Source: JAKZVK01 sp965248255
GTDB lineage: Bacteria > Acidobacteriota > Terriglobia > Bryobacterales > UBA6623
Direction of reading: 5' to 3'
Length of the DNA: 64,000 nucleotides
Assembly (NCBI GenBank): GCA_965248255.1
Contig: CBDFIW010000002.1
Location: 496,001 to 560,000 of the forward strand
Shown: positions 34,863 through 44,981 of the stretch, piece after piece
Layout of the letters: each line of letters opens with the position of its first letter
Position numbering within the stretch: the first letter of the stretch is position 1
The notes under the pieces: model-generated
What the model was told of the DNA's origin: nothing
The model's database searches: none
The model's input: only the letters and a program-made list of their open reading frames with translations
Position numbers and translations under genes: made by a program

Positions 34863-37026
34863 CGGTTTCGAAGCTTGATGGGCGCATTCCAACGTTGAAC
34901 CCCAACTTCTTCGGATTCATCCCGGAGAACGCCTACAACCTCGCCACCCAGTGGGTCCATACGTTCAATCAGAACATGATCAACGAGTTCCGGTTCGGCT
35001 TCCAGAAGTTTAACACTGATCTATTCAACCCCCGCACGGGCGACGACAGCTTCAGCATGGCGGCTCTCGGCATCGGAGAGTTCAACATCGTGGCAGGCTC
35101 GGGACGTGAGCTGACCACCGACGAGCACGGCTATCCCAACCTGAGTCTCTACAACATCAGCGACCGCCGTGGCTTCAACAACCCCAACAACCAACAAACG
35201 GCAACCATCTGTCGATCATCAAGGGTTCGCACAACGTGAAGATGGGCGGGGAAGTCTACCGGCTGACAATGCACGACGGTGGGGGAAACGTGCGCAATGG
35301 TCGGGTGCGTTGGGGCAGCAACGAGACGGGCCTCGACCATGCCTCGTTCCTGATGGGCGTTCCCTCCTCGACGGAGACTCCCGAAGGCGTCGCCATCACC
35401 AGCCCGGTTGCCATCCGCCAGGGTTACTACATCCAGGACGACTGGAAGTTTAGCCCGCGGCTGACCATCAACATGGGTTTCCGGTTTGACTACAACGGCA
35501 ACATCCGCGACCGTGATGGCTTGCTGCGGATGGTTCTGTTCCCCAATGAGAACCACGCGCCGGGCACCGCGATCGGCAACGGCGGGTTTACCGATCCGGA
35601 GACGGGGTTAGACATCCCGACGATGGGCCCGCCGGCTGTGGGTCCGGGCGGCGACATCAAGCTGTTCCACCAGGACGTTCGCTTCTTCATGCCGCGGCTG
35701 GGCCTCGCCTATCGGCCGTCGGAGAGGTGGGTCGTGCGCGCCGCCGCGGGTTACTTCGACAACATCATGCACTGGAACAATTGGTCGATTCTGAACCTGA
35801 ATCCCCCGGAAGCCGCTGCGACCGAGTTCATCCAGGCCATGGACACGGCTCGGAGCATTGTGGTCACCGGGATCGGCGGGGAACAGATAACCCTCCAGAC
35901 GCAGAGATTCGAGAACCCCGACGCAGCGATCACGCTCAACGACCCCTTCCTACGGCAGGCGGGCGGAGTTCCCAGCAACCTCGGGGACCCCGTCAACACC
36001 GTGACGGTCAACCCGGAAGCGAAAGACGGCGACATGTGGAAGTGGAGCTTCGACATCCAGCGGGATCTGGGGTTCAACACGCAGTTGACCGTTGGCTATG
36101 TGGGCCACGCGATGCGCCATGTTGGCAACAGCATGCGGAATTGGAACTCACCCGCGCCTTCACCCAACAGCAACATTCAGGCGAATCGGCCCTTCCCGCG
36201 ATTCTACGACCCGGCCACGCCGGAGCTTGGGGTGCAGAACCTATCAACCGTGCGCTACCTGGATACTTACCAGAACGCCTTCCATCACGGCCTGCAGATA
36301 GAGCTTAAAAAGCGCTATTCGTCAGGTATCACCCTCGGCGTCGCCTACACCCGCTCGAAGACGCATGGCGACGGCGAAGCGGGAGGCAACCAGGGCGCGC
36401 AGATTCAGCAGCCACGCTTCTGCCGTACCTGCGATCGCGGCCGGTTACGGTTTGACCAGAAGCATAACATGGTCGCGAACTTCGTCTGGGACATGCCGGG
36501 AGGCAACCTGCCAGGGGCTCTAAAGCACATCATCGGCGGCTGGCAGTCGAACGGGATCGTCTCGTTGCGCACCGGTTTTCCTCACCAGATCCGCGCGTCA
36601 CAGGGCGATCTGAATGTACGTGAGGAGAACCCGCGGCCGGACCTGGTGGGCCAGCCCGCGTTCGACGGCCAGAACCGCAAACAGTGGTACCAGCCGAATG
36701 CCTTCCAGCGAGTCACGTGCCGCATCCCCGAACGGCAGGATCTGTGCCACTTCGGCGACTTTGGCTATAACGTATTGGACTCGCCAGGACAGAGAAGAGT
36801 CGATTTTGGACTCTTCAAGAACTTTCAGATCAGCGAGCGCTTCAGGCTCCAGTTCCGCTCTGAGTACTACAACGCGCTCAATACGCCGTATTTCGATGCG
36901 CCGTCGAGCAGCCTGCGGTATTCTTCGTCGACGCAGCTCACGCCGGACGGTTCTCGTCAGGGTGAAATACGAGGTACGAGGCAGGACATGCGCATCATTC
37001 AGTTCGGGTTGAAGCTGATCTTCTGA
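34863..37026 (+). pseudogene. Oar-like TonB-dependent receptor, barrel only, N-terminus lost and frame broken
   Basis: C-terminal beta-barrel of a large TonB-dependent transporter typical of Acidobacteriota. Strands include YNLATQWVHTFNQNMINEFR, VAIRQGYYIQDDWKFSPRL, ALNTPYFDAPS and the terminal aromatic strand IIQFGLKLIF. The signal peptide, carboxypeptidase-like domain and plug are missing. Near 35200 the frame changes (NPNNQQTATIC to NGNHLSIIKGSHNVKMGGEV), needing one indel in a CAA-rich stretch. Open frame upstream to 34631 has no similarity. As found it cannot form a receptor. The break lies about 400 bp from IS630 copy 3. Confidence 0.85.
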
Positions 37027-37041
37027 ACCTCGGCGAGGAAT

Positions 37042-37758
37042 TCATCTTTCCCGAGCGATTCGCACGGGTTGACGCTTCCGCCACGGGCGCGACCGTCCTG
37101 CGACGACTCGCCCTGAGGCCCCCCCGGGGTCTGCCGGATCGGAGTAGAGGCGCATGAACCCGAAACCCTCCTTGGGCTCGACCTGGAAGTAGTAGACCTC
37201 CTCCATCGGGACTTCGGATGGTGGATTGTTGCGGTCGTGCTTGTGGGGCGGGCAGCTCGACCAGCTTCCCGGGTCGTTGACCGTCTCTCCGGCAATCAGG
37301 TGGCGCGCGTCGATGTTGTTGGCGATGTAGGTGTGTAGTGTGCGATGCCAGTTGTCGCGGCCCACGGGTTTGGTCTCGACCTCGTCTCGCGAGATCATCT
37401 GTGGGGCCACGCCCTGCTTGCCGAGCGCGCCGGCGATGCTGACGCGAGCCGTGCCGTCCAGCCGGGTCAATTTGAGGCTCGCGTCGGTCGGGACGTACAG
37501 CATCCCTCCGGGCTCGCGAATCGACTTCCGTGGCGGCGTCTCGACGGTCAGGTTGCCGGCCGACGAACTGACCTCGACGCGAACAGGCCCCGAATAGAAG
37601 TCCACCGCCAACTCTTCCTCGCCGCTGTCGATCGTGACTTCCTCGAGCGAGCCGCCTAACTCGGCCACCTGAAACGAGAGATACTTGAGGCCTTCACCGC
37701 GCTTGACGATGGGATAGACGCCGGGTCCGTCGACCGGACATTTCTTCTGGAAACTCAT
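37042..37758 (-). pseudogene. iolB: 5-deoxy-glucuronate isomerase (IolB), C-terminal truncated
   Basis: The IolB pattern is clear from MSFQKKCPVDGPGVYPIV (ATG 37758) through YLSFQVAELGG, VGRDNWHRTLHTYIANN and SCPPHKHDRNNPPSEVPMEE to FGFMRLYSD. IolB is a bicupin that isomerises 5-deoxy-glucuronate in inositol breakdown. About 60 residues of the usual C-terminus are replaced by an unrelated tail (VVAGRSRPWRKRQPVRI); a G7 run on this strand lies at the point of divergence, so a frameshift is possible. The end faces the truncated TonB gene only 16 bp away, so a deletion may have removed the region between. The other iol genes are not here. Confidence 0.75.
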
Positions 37759-37849
37759 TGGCGCCTCGGCAACTTTGATATCGTTGATAGGGAAGACCTT
37801 ATCGGCAAGGGCCAGAGCAGCGCCCGGCGCTTCCGTCTCCCCGCACATT

Positions 37850-38497
37850 ATGGCAAAAGAGCGAACGCTGGCTTCGATTCTCGAGATCGGCATCGTTGCG
37901 ATCGTGCGGGCCGATGCCGCCGGTCCCGCGCTTGACGCGGCGAAGGCGATCTATCGCGGTGGCATTCGTGCGATCGAGGTGACGATGACAGTGCCGGGGG
38001 CAGTGAACCTTCTTGAGAAGCTTGCCGACGAGTTCGGGGACACGACGGCGCTGGGGGCGGGAACGGTTCTCGATCCAGAAACGGCGCGAGCCTGCATGTT
38101 GGCCGGGGCTGAGTTTCTCGTCACGCCGTCGCTCAACACGCGCACAATCGAGATCTGCTGCCGCTATTCTAAGGTCGTCGTGCCGGGGGCCCTGACGCCC
38201 ACCGAGGTGGTTACGGCCTGGGAGGCGGGAGCCGACATGGTCAAGATCTTTCCGGTAGGCAACGTCGGCGGCGCGAGCTACATTAAGGCGTTGAAAGGGC
38301 CGCTGCCGCAGGTTCACATGGTCCCGACCGGCGGCGTCGATCTGTCGAACGCAGCCGACTTCCTGAAGGCCGGCGCGAGCGCCATCGGCATCGGGTCGGA
38401 CCTTGTGAGCAAGAAAGCCCTCGACAGCGGCGACTACGACCTTATCGAGAAGACGGCGAAACAGTTTCTGGAAGTCGTCGAGCAGGCGCGAAGCTAG
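37850..38497 (+). CDS. eda: KDPG/KHG aldolase (bifunctional 2-dehydro-3-deoxy-phosphogluconate aldolase)
   Basis: A 215-residue class I aldolase that splits KDPG into pyruvate and glyceraldehyde-3-phosphate in the Entner-Doudoroff pathway and sugar acid breakdown. Barrel motifs are GIVAIVRADAAGPALD, AIEVTMTVPGAVNLLEKLAD, GAGTVLDPETARACMLAGAE, FLVTPSLN, KIFPVGNVGGASYIKALKGP (Schiff-base Lys in VKIFP) and MVPTGGVDLSNAADFLKAGA. The ATG at 37850 is 92 bp from the divergent iolB start, so a shared control region for sugar-acid use is possible. Confidence 0.93.
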   Translation: MAKERTLASILEIGIVAIVRADAAGPALDAAKAIYRGGIRAIEVTMTVPGAVNLLEKLADEFGDTTALGAGTVLDPETARACMLAGAEFLVTPSLNTRTIEICCRYSKVVVPGALTPTEVVTAWEAGADMVKIFPVGNVGGASYIKALKGPLPQVHMVPTGGVDLSNAADFLKAGASAIGIGSDLVSKKALDSGDYDLIEKTAKQFLEVVEQARS

Positions 38498-38731
38498 CGG
38501 ATACAGTGCCTCGCGGGTAGGGAGCCGTGAAGAGATCGGCTTACTGTGCCAAGCGGAGCTGCCGGGCGGAGCACGCAACGCCCCTACGTCTCGTAACCGA
38601 GTGCACTTCACCGATGTAAGGGCGCAGCGTGCCGGCCCGGCGATCGCTCTTTGCACGGCTCTGCTTTTTCACAGTCCTTCGCGGCTGAGGCACAATAGCG
38701 ATTCGGCGACGCCGCCGCCCGGCCCGACCCG

Positions 38732-39778
38732 ATGACCCCTACCGTCCTGTCTCAACTGCCCTCGGGCGCGACCGTGGTGGTCATCCGCCTTCGGTCTCTC
38801 GGTGACACGGTGCTCACCACCCCGGCTCTGGCGTTGCTCAAGCAAGGACGGCCGGATTTGCGAATCGTCGTTGTGCTCGAGCCAATCTACCGTGCGCTAC
38901 TCGACGGCAACCCCGACATCGCACGCGTGCTCGTCCCGGATCGCCGACGGCCCCTGTGGCGGCTGCGCACGCTCCGAGCGATTCGTGCCGAGCGACCTAC
39001 CCTCTGCCTCAACCTTCACGGTGGCTCGACCAGCGCCTGGTGGACGGCCTTTTCCGGTGCGCGGTTCCGCGCCGGCTTCGGCCACTTCTCGATGCAATTT
39101 GCCTACAACGTGCCCATCCCGCGGGCCCAGACGATCCTGCGGCGAGACCCTCGGGATCCGGTTCACACCGCCGAGCACCATGCGTCGGCGATGTTCCACT
39201 TGGGCGTTCCGGCTGCTGAAGTACCGCGCGCGGTCCTGCAAGCGGAACCACGGCCTTCCGAAAAGCCCTACGCCGTGTTCCACGTCACAGCCGCCTACTT
39301 CACCAAACAGTGGCCAGCCGATCCATTCCGCCAGACGGCCGAATTTGTTCGTGATCAATGCGATCTCGAGCCGGTCATCATCGCCGGGTCCGGTGAGGAA
39401 GCGATCTTCGAGCAGTTCACCGGTTTTCGATGCTCCGGCGGTTTGCCGCTGGATGAACTGAAATCCCTTCTGGCTGGGGCCGGGCTGTTCATGGGAAACG
39501 ACTCCGGTCCGGCGCACATTGCGGCTGCCTTCGGCGTGCCGTCGGTCGTGATTTTCGGCTCTTCGAACTCGGCGGTCTGGCGTCCCTGGCGCACGCCCAG
39601 CGCTGTCGTCGAAACGGCCTGGGACTGCAAGCCGTGTCCTGGCGACCGCTGTTACACCTATGAGGAACCACGCTGTATCCTGTCTGTGACGACTTCCCAG
39701 GTCGAGGCCGCCATCCGCGGCCTGCTGCCGGAGGTGACGAGCGCGTCGGCCGGACGCGGCTCTCAACCGCCCGCATGA
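38732..39778 (+). CDS. Glycosyltransferase family 9 (heptosyltransferase-like)
   Basis: A 348-residue GT-B enzyme of the ADP-heptose:LPS heptosyltransferase family. The N-terminal half has VVVIRLRSLGDTVLTTPALA, and the C-terminal half has FMGNDSGPAHIAAAFGVPSV with the nucleotide-binding loop, followed by VIFGSSNSAVWRPW. The C-terminus has Cys in DCKPCPGDRCYTYEEPRC, as often seen in WaaF-type proteins. It probably builds the LPS inner core. Its stop overlaps the start of the MsbA-like gene as ATGA (39775-39778), so the two are coupled: core assembly and lipid A export. Confidence 0.9.
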   Translation: MTPTVLSQLPSGATVVVIRLRSLGDTVLTTPALALLKQGRPDLRIVVVLEPIYRALLDGNPDIARVLVPDRRRPLWRLRTLRAIRAERPTLCLNLHGGSTSAWWTAFSGARFRAGFGHFSMQFAYNVPIPRAQTILRRDPRDPVHTAEHHASAMFHLGVPAAEVPRAVLQAEPRPSEKPYAVFHVTAAYFTKQWPADPFRQTAEFVRDQCDLEPVIIAGSGEEAIFEQFTGFRCSGGLPLDELKSLLAGAGLFMGNDSGPAHIAAAFGVPSVVIFGSSNSAVWRPWRTPSAVVETAWDCKPCPGDRCYTYEEPRCILSVTTSQVEAAIRGLLPEVTSASAGRGSQPPA

Positions 39779-41595
39779 GCGAGTTGCTTCATCTGCTGCG
39801 ATTTACCCGCCCCTATGCGCCCCGAATCGGCGTTTCGGTGGTGTTGATGGCCATCGTCGGGGCGTGCCATGGGGCCGTGGCTCTGCTGGCCGAGCCGGTG
39901 TTCGATCGCTTGCTCAACCCCGAGCCGCGGCAAGGCCCGGTCGAGTTGTACAAGATCCCGTTTGTGGATGCGGCCATCCATCTCGACGACTTGCTTCCGG
40001 CGTGGATCGATAGCATCTGGATGGCGGTGGCCGCCGGGATCGTTGGCGTCTTCCTCGTCAAGGGGGTCTGCAACTTTCTCGGGAACTACTTCGTGAACTA
40101 TGCCGGCCTGTCGGCCGTGCGCGACCTGCGCGAGGACGTCTACGGGGTCGTGCTCAACCAGTCGCCGGCGTTCTTCCAGAAGCGGCACACGGGCAAGCTG
40201 ATCTCCTCGCTCGTCAACGACATCGAGAAGATCCAGGTGGCTCTGTCTCACATCCTGGCCGACCTGCTGCGGCAAGGCTTCGCGTGCATCGCCTTGCTGT
40301 GGGTGCTGATCCAGACCGATTGGAGGCTGGCCACGGCGAGCCTGACCGTCCTGCCGTTCGTCCTGGTCCCCACGGCCCGCATCGGCCGCCGCATCCGCAG
40401 GACCACTCGCAGCGCGCAAGATCACCTGGCAAGTCTGACGCAGATTCTCGAGGAGACCCTCTCCGGCAACCGGGTGGTTAAGGCCTTCGGCATGGAGCGT
40501 TTCGAGATCGGCCGCTTTCGAGCCGTCGCCGACGACGTGTTTCGTTACAACCTGCGCTACGTCACCCAGCAGGGGTTGGCTTCACCGCTGATTGAGATGT
40601 TCGGCGCGGTCACGATCGTGGCGCTGCTCACCTACGCGCGCAACGAGATCCTCGCCGAGCAGCTTACCGCCGGGAAATTCACAACCTTCATCATTGCGCT
40701 GTTGATGCTCTACCAGCCCGTCAAGCGGCTTACGGGCATTTACAATATCTTTCAGCAAGCCATCGGGGCCGCGCAGCGGGTTCTGGAGTACCGCTCGCAT
40801 CCCCACGATGTGAAAGAAGCGCCGGACGCGGCGGAGTTACCGCCCTTTTCGCGCTGCGTGGAGTTCGAAGGCGTTGGTTTTCGCTATCCGGGGGAGGACG
40901 GTCCGCCGACGTTGCGGGACATCAACCTGCCGCTCAACGCCGGGCAGGTGGTGGCTATCGTCGGTCCCAGCGGCGCGGGCAAGACCACCCTGATGAACCT
41001 GCTGCCGCGCTTCTTCGATCCATCAGAAGGACGCATTCTCGTTGACGGACACGACATCCGGTCGGTCAAGCTACGGTCGCTGCGCGACCAGACCGCACTG
41101 GTGACGCAGGAGACGTTCTTATTCGACGCCACGGTGTTCAACAACATCGCCTACGGCCGGCCCGATATCTCCCGCGAAGCGGTCGAGAACGCGGCGCGCA
41201 TGGCCATCGCCGCCGATTTCATCGAGGCCCTGCCTGAAGGGTACGACACGCACCTCGGCGAGCGCGGTTATCGCTTGAGCGGCGGCCAGCGCCAGCGCAT
41301 CGCCATCGCGCGGGCGCTATTGAAGGACGCGCCGATCCTGATCTTGGACGAGGCCACTTCGCACCTCGACAGCGAAGCCGAACTGCTAGTGCAGCGGGCC
41401 CTCGCGAACTTGATGCGCGGACGCACGGTCATCGTCAGCGCCCACCGGCTCTCGACGATCCGCAGCGCCGACAAGATCGTCGTGCTCGACGAAGGAACGA
41501 TCACCGACATCGGCACGCATGACTACCTCCTCGAGCACAGTCCCCTCTACCGCCGCCTATCGAAGCTACAATCGGTTGAGCAGTGGAGCGGCTGA
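39775..41595 (+). CDS. msbA: MsbA-like lipid flippase (ABC transporter)
   Basis: A 606-residue half-transporter with six helices fused to an ATPase. Membrane features include IGVSVVLMAIVGACHGAVAL and VAAGIVGVFLVKGVCNFLGN. The ATPase has Walker A GPSGAGKTTLMNL, signature LSGGQRQRIAIARALL, Walker B ILILDEATSHLD and the H-loop IVSAHRLSTI. It likely exports lipid A-core across the inner membrane. Translational coupling to the heptosyltransferase-like gene upstream supports an LPS role. Other type I exporters share this design, so the substrate is inferred from context. Confidence 0.9.
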   Translation: MSELLHLLRFTRPYAPRIGVSVVLMAIVGACHGAVALLAEPVFDRLLNPEPRQGPVELYKIPFVDAAIHLDDLLPAWIDSIWMAVAAGIVGVFLVKGVCNFLGNYFVNYAGLSAVRDLREDVYGVVLNQSPAFFQKRHTGKLISSLVNDIEKIQVALSHILADLLRQGFACIALLWVLIQTDWRLATASLTVLPFVLVPTARIGRRIRRTTRSAQDHLASLTQILEETLSGNRVVKAFGMERFEIGRFRAVADDVFRYNLRYVTQQGLASPLIEMFGAVTIVALLTYARNEILAEQLTAGKFTTFIIALLMLYQPVKRLTGIYNIFQQAIGAAQRVLEYRSHPHDVKEAPDAAELPPFSRCVEFEGVGFRYPGEDGPPTLRDINLPLNAGQVVAIVGPSGAGKTTLMNLLPRFFDPSEGRILVDGHDIRSVKLRSLRDQTALVTQETFLFDATVFNNIAYGRPDISREAVENAARMAIAADFIEALPEGYDTHLGERGYRLSGGQRQRIAIARALLKDAPILILDEATSHLDSEAELLVQRALANLMRGRTVIVSAHRLSTIRSADKIVVLDEGTITDIGTHDYLLEHSPLYRRLSKLQSVEQWSG

Positions 41596-41642
41596 ACGTC
41601 TTTCACGAAGCACGAGACACGAAACACGAAACACCTCCTACT

Positions 41643-42542
41643 ATGGCCTACAGCATGACCGGCTACGCCCGGGTCCGATCGGAGAATGACGACCTGTCGA
41701 TGGTGCTCACGCTGAGGAGCGTCAACCATCGCTTTGCCGACTTGCAGCTTCGCATCCCGGCCGAGTTGGAGGCGCTGGAGGCGCGCATCCGGCGCCTGGT
41801 GAAGCGGCACGTCAAGCGGGGCCAGGTGCAGCTCAGCATCTCGATCGATTGGAATGGATCGAGCAACAGGGTCACCGTCAATCAGCCCGTGGTTGATGCT
41901 TATCTCGACGCCTACCGTGAGTTGGCCCGGCGGCACGAGATTCCCGCCAAGCCCGATCTGAACGTCCTGCTACGGCTGCCGGACGCGGTCTCCTTTGACG
42001 GTTTCGAGATCGACGAGCCCCGCCGCGCTTTGCTCGAAGAGACGCTCGACAATACCCTGACGCGTGCCCTCGAAGAACTCAACCGCGCCCGCGGGCTGGA
42101 GGGCGACGGGATCGTCGCCGAAATGAAAGAACGGCTCCGCAACATGAAAGAGGACATGGGGAAGCTCGAATCGGTGCGGCTCGACACGGTGCCAAAGTTC
42201 CAACAGCGGATGGAAAAGCGGCTGGCCGAGCTGCTCGAGCGCTTCGCCCCGGAACCGCAACGGATCCTACAGGAAGCCGCGATTCTCGCCGATCGGGCCG
42301 ATATCAGCGAAGAGCTGCAACGGTTTGGAGGACACCTCGCCCGGCTTTCCGAGATGCTCGACGGGGAAGGTGAGCTGGGTAGGAAGATCGACTTCCTCTC
42401 GCAAGAGATGAACCGGGAGACGAATACGATCCTCTCGAAGAGCACGCCGCTGGGCCGCGACGGACTTACGGTCACCGATGTCGGCGTTCGGCTCAAGGCC
42501 GAGATCGAGAAGGTCCGCGAGCAGGCCCAAAACTTGGAATAA
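41643..42542 (+). CDS. yicC: YicC/YloC-family endoribonuclease
   Basis: A 299-residue protein of the YicC family, now known as an endoribonuclease. Family features are the start MAYSMTGYARVRSENDDLS, LRSVNHRFADLQLRIPAELE and the C-terminal KIDFLSQEMNRETNTILSKS. I chose ATG 41643; the open frame to 41583 overlaps the msbA end and lacks similarity. It lies 3 bp before gmk and heads the conserved block yicC-gmk-rpoZ-coaBC. Confidence 0.93.
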   Translation: MAYSMTGYARVRSENDDLSMVLTLRSVNHRFADLQLRIPAELEALEARIRRLVKRHVKRGQVQLSISIDWNGSSNRVTVNQPVVDAYLDAYRELARRHEIPAKPDLNVLLRLPDAVSFDGFEIDEPRRALLEETLDNTLTRALEELNRARGLEGDGIVAEMKERLRNMKEDMGKLESVRLDTVPKFQQRMEKRLAELLERFAPEPQRILQEAAILADRADISEELQRFGGHLARLSEMLDGEGELGRKIDFLSQEMNRETNTILSKSTPLGRDGLTVTDVGVRLKAEIEKVREQAQNLE

Positions 42543-42545
42543 CTC

Positions 42546-43163
42546 ATGGCTGCGCCGCTTGTACTGATCATCTCGGCCCCGTCCGGCTCAGGGAAATCTA
42601 CGTTGGTGAAGCGCCTGATGGAGTCGGACTCGGGACTTGATTTCTCCATCTCGGTCACGACCCGGCCGCCGCGCGGCGCCGAGGAAAATGGGAAAAGCTA
42701 CCACTTCGTCAGCCGCGAGGAGTTCGAGGGTATGCGAGACGACGGCGAGTTGCTCGAGTGGGCGGAGGTTTTCGGTCACTACTACGGAACGTCGCGGCGG
42801 GTTCTGGAGCGGGCCGGCGAGCGGGGTCACGATTTGATTCTGGACATTGACGTGCAAGGTGCGGGACAATTGATGGAGAAGCTGCCCGAGGCCGTCACGG
42901 TCTTCATTCTCCCTCCGTCGAAGCAGGAGTTGGCGGTCCGTCTCCGTAACCGCTCGTCGGATTCCGAAGAGGTCATCGAGCGCCGTCTCCGCGACGCGGC
43001 CCGGGAGGTCGAGAATTTCGGGTCGTATCACTATGTTCTCGTGAACGACCAGTTGGACGAGACGTTCGAGCAACTACGCGGCATTCTGCTGGCCGAGCGC
43101 TGCCGCCGGCAACGGGTGAAGGGACGCATCGAGCCGATCTTAGAGAGTTTCAAGGTGGAGTAA
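42546..43163 (+). CDS. gmk: Guanylate kinase
   Basis: A 205-residue enzyme that converts GMP to GDP with ATP. The P-loop is ISAPSGSGKSTLVKRL (about residues 8-23). The GMP site follows as SVTTRPPRGAEENGKSYHF, then GELLEWAEVFGHYYGTSRR and the DIDVQGAGQL region. Length and motifs are typical. It starts 3 bp after yicC and ends 4 bp before rpoZ, so the three are very likely one operon. Confidence 0.96.
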   Translation: MAAPLVLIISAPSGSGKSTLVKRLMESDSGLDFSISVTTRPPRGAEENGKSYHFVSREEFEGMRDDGELLEWAEVFGHYYGTSRRVLERAGERGHDLILDIDVQGAGQLMEKLPEAVTVFILPPSKQELAVRLRNRSSDSEEVIERRLRDAAREVENFGSYHYVLVNDQLDETFEQLRGILLAERCRRQRVKGRIEPILESFKVE

Positions 43164-43167
43164 AAAG

Positions 43168-43497
43168 ATGGCAAGACGAGTCAAGGAAAAGAAGGTTGCG
43201 GTCGAGGAGGCACTCGAAACGATCGAAAAGCCGCCCGACCAACCTTGGTTTATTCCCACCGACGAAGAACAAGGCGTTTTCCGCTTCGTCATCGCGGCGT
43301 CGAAACGTGCCCGGCAGCTCCAGGCCGGCGCGCGTCCGCTAATCGCCACCACCTCGCGCAAGCCGACCAAGATCGCGATGGAGGAGATCCGGCTGGGCGA
43401 AGTGGAAGTCGATCTCGATCCCCAAGACCCGCCCGAGGAACCGCTTCTGGGCGAGGAAGAAACCGAGGTCGAGGAACCACCTTCCCTGCTACCGTGA
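43168..43497 (+). CDS. rpoZ: RNA polymerase omega subunit
   Basis: A 109-residue small subunit of RNA polymerase. The core FRFVIAASKRARQLQAGARP followed by ATTSRKPTKIAMEEIRLGEV matches the omega family. The N-terminus is charged and the C-terminus is an acidic tail (EEETEVEEPPSLLP). It directly follows gmk, as in many bacteria. Confidence 0.93.
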   Translation: MARRVKEKKVAVEEALETIEKPPDQPWFIPTDEEQGVFRFVIAASKRARQLQAGARPLIATTSRKPTKIAMEEIRLGEVEVDLDPQDPPEEPLLGEEETEVEEPPSLLP

Positions 43498-43562
43498 AAG
43501 AGGGCACGACCTGTTTGCGTCCGGCGGGCCCCCTTTCATCAGCGCCACGCTAGGCGGACCGC

Positions 43563-44837
43563 ATGCCGAACGAAGCCGGGGAAGCCAAGACAGTCGTGCT
43601 CGGTGTGACGGGAGGCATCGCCGCCTACAAGGCGGCTGAGTTGGTCCGGTTGCTCACCGAACGCGGCTTGGCCGTACAGGTCGTGATGACCGCCGGGGCA
43701 AGGAAGTTTGTGCAGCCCCTCACCTTCGCCGCGCTGACGGGCCGTAAAGTTATCACCGAGCTGTTCTCCGAAGCCGACGACGACTCGACCTTCCAAAGCT
43801 CGATCGAGCATATTTCCGTCGCCCGGGAAGCTGATGTCCTGCTCGTCGCCCCCGCGACGGCCGACGTCCTGGCGAAGTTCGCCCACGGCATCGCCGATGA
43901 CTTCCTCACTACCCTGCAGCTGGCCTTCACCGGCCCGCTCATCGTAGCCCCGGCGATGAACGTCAACATGTGGAACCACCCGGCGACGCAGGAGAATATG
44001 GCGGCTCTGCGAAAGCGCGGCGTCCAGGTGGTCGAGCCCGGCGAGGGTGCGCTTGCCTGCGGCATGGCGGGACCGGGGCGCTTGGCTGAACTCTCGTCGA
44101 TCGTGGCCGCCGTCGAGGAGGCCCTTGGCTGCACCGCAGCGCCTGCCACGAACCTGGAAGATGAAACCGTTCTGATCACGGCCGGACCGACGAAGGAGCC
44201 GCTCGACCCGGTGCGTTTTCTGTCGAACCGCTCCAGCGGCCGCATGGGATACGCGCTGGCCGAGGAAGGCCTGGCGCGCGGAGCACGCGTCATCCTCGTC
44301 AGCGGTCCGGTCGAACTGACACCGCCCGCGGGCTGCGACTTCGTCGCGGTCACGACCGCGGAGCAAATGTACCAAGCCGTGCTCGAGCGGCTCAAGGACG
44401 CGACCCTTGTCATCGCCGCCGCTGCGGTGGCCGACTATCGCCCGAGCCAAGCGGCCGACGAAAAAATCAAGAAGCAGCCTGGCATTTTGTCGATTGAACT
44501 CGAGCCGACCCCGGACATCCTCGCCGAAGTCGGCCGCTTGAAGGGTGAGCGCTTCCTCGTCGGTTTCGCTGCCGAGACCGAGAACGTCGCCGAGAACGCC
44601 CGGAAAAAACTCGCCGCAAAGAACTGTGACCTGATCGTTGCCAACCCGGTCGGTGACGCGGCCGAGGGGACCGGCTTTGATTCAGAAGAGAACCAAGGTT
44701 GGCTGATCGACGCCGCGGGCGGCGCCACCGCATTGCCGCCGATGTCGAAACGCCGGATGGCAGCAAAGATCTTCGACCGCGCCATCGAACGCAAGCGCTG
44801 CGCTTCCTACCGAGCCGCGCCCGTCAGCAGCACATAG
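43563..44837 (+). CDS. coaBC: Phosphopantothenoylcysteine decarboxylase/synthase CoaBC
   Basis: A bifunctional coenzyme A enzyme of 424 residues. The flavoprotein decarboxylase half (CoaC, to about residue 190) has VVLGVTGGIAAYKAAELVRL, the active-site His in SIEHISVAREADVLLVAPAT, the PAMNVNMWNHPATQEN motif and the flap Cys in ACGMAGPGRLAE. The synthetase half (CoaB) has VLITAGPTKEPLDPVRFLSN, SSGRMGYALAEEG and VGFAAETENV. The tail after MAAKIFDRAIERK is extended slightly. It ends the yicC-gmk-rpoZ-coaBC block. Confidence 0.95.
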   Translation: MPNEAGEAKTVVLGVTGGIAAYKAAELVRLLTERGLAVQVVMTAGARKFVQPLTFAALTGRKVITELFSEADDDSTFQSSIEHISVAREADVLLVAPATADVLAKFAHGIADDFLTTLQLAFTGPLIVAPAMNVNMWNHPATQENMAALRKRGVQVVEPGEGALACGMAGPGRLAELSSIVAAVEEALGCTAAPATNLEDETVLITAGPTKEPLDPVRFLSNRSSGRMGYALAEEGLARGARVILVSGPVELTPPAGCDFVAVTTAEQMYQAVLERLKDATLVIAAAAVADYRPSQAADEKIKKQPGILSIELEPTPDILAEVGRLKGERFLVGFAAETENVAENARKKLAAKNCDLIVANPVGDAAEGTGFDSEENQGWLIDAAGGATALPPMSKRRMAAKIFDRAIERKRCASYRAAPVSST

Positions 44838-44918
44838 CGGCACCCCACATAGCCGAGGGCGTGGGCCTGCGAGCCCGCACCCTTTTGACTCGGCTCTCAG
44901 TCAGCGCCTCTGGAACAC

Positions 44919-44947
44919 AAAAAAGAGGGGGGCCGAAGCCCCCCTCT
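44919..44947 (-). terminator. Rho-independent terminator with TTCG loop
   Basis: On the minus strand this reads AGAGGGGGGC-TTCG-GCCCCCCTCT followed by TTTTT: a perfect 10-bp GC-rich stem, a stable tetraloop and a U-run. It serves the gene that ends at 44982. On the plus strand the same stem, without a T-run, lies about 80 bp after coaBC and may also slow transcription there. Confidence 0.9.
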
Positions 44948-44981
44948 GGTTGAAAGGTTGTTGTCCCGTCTCTCGGGGTTG

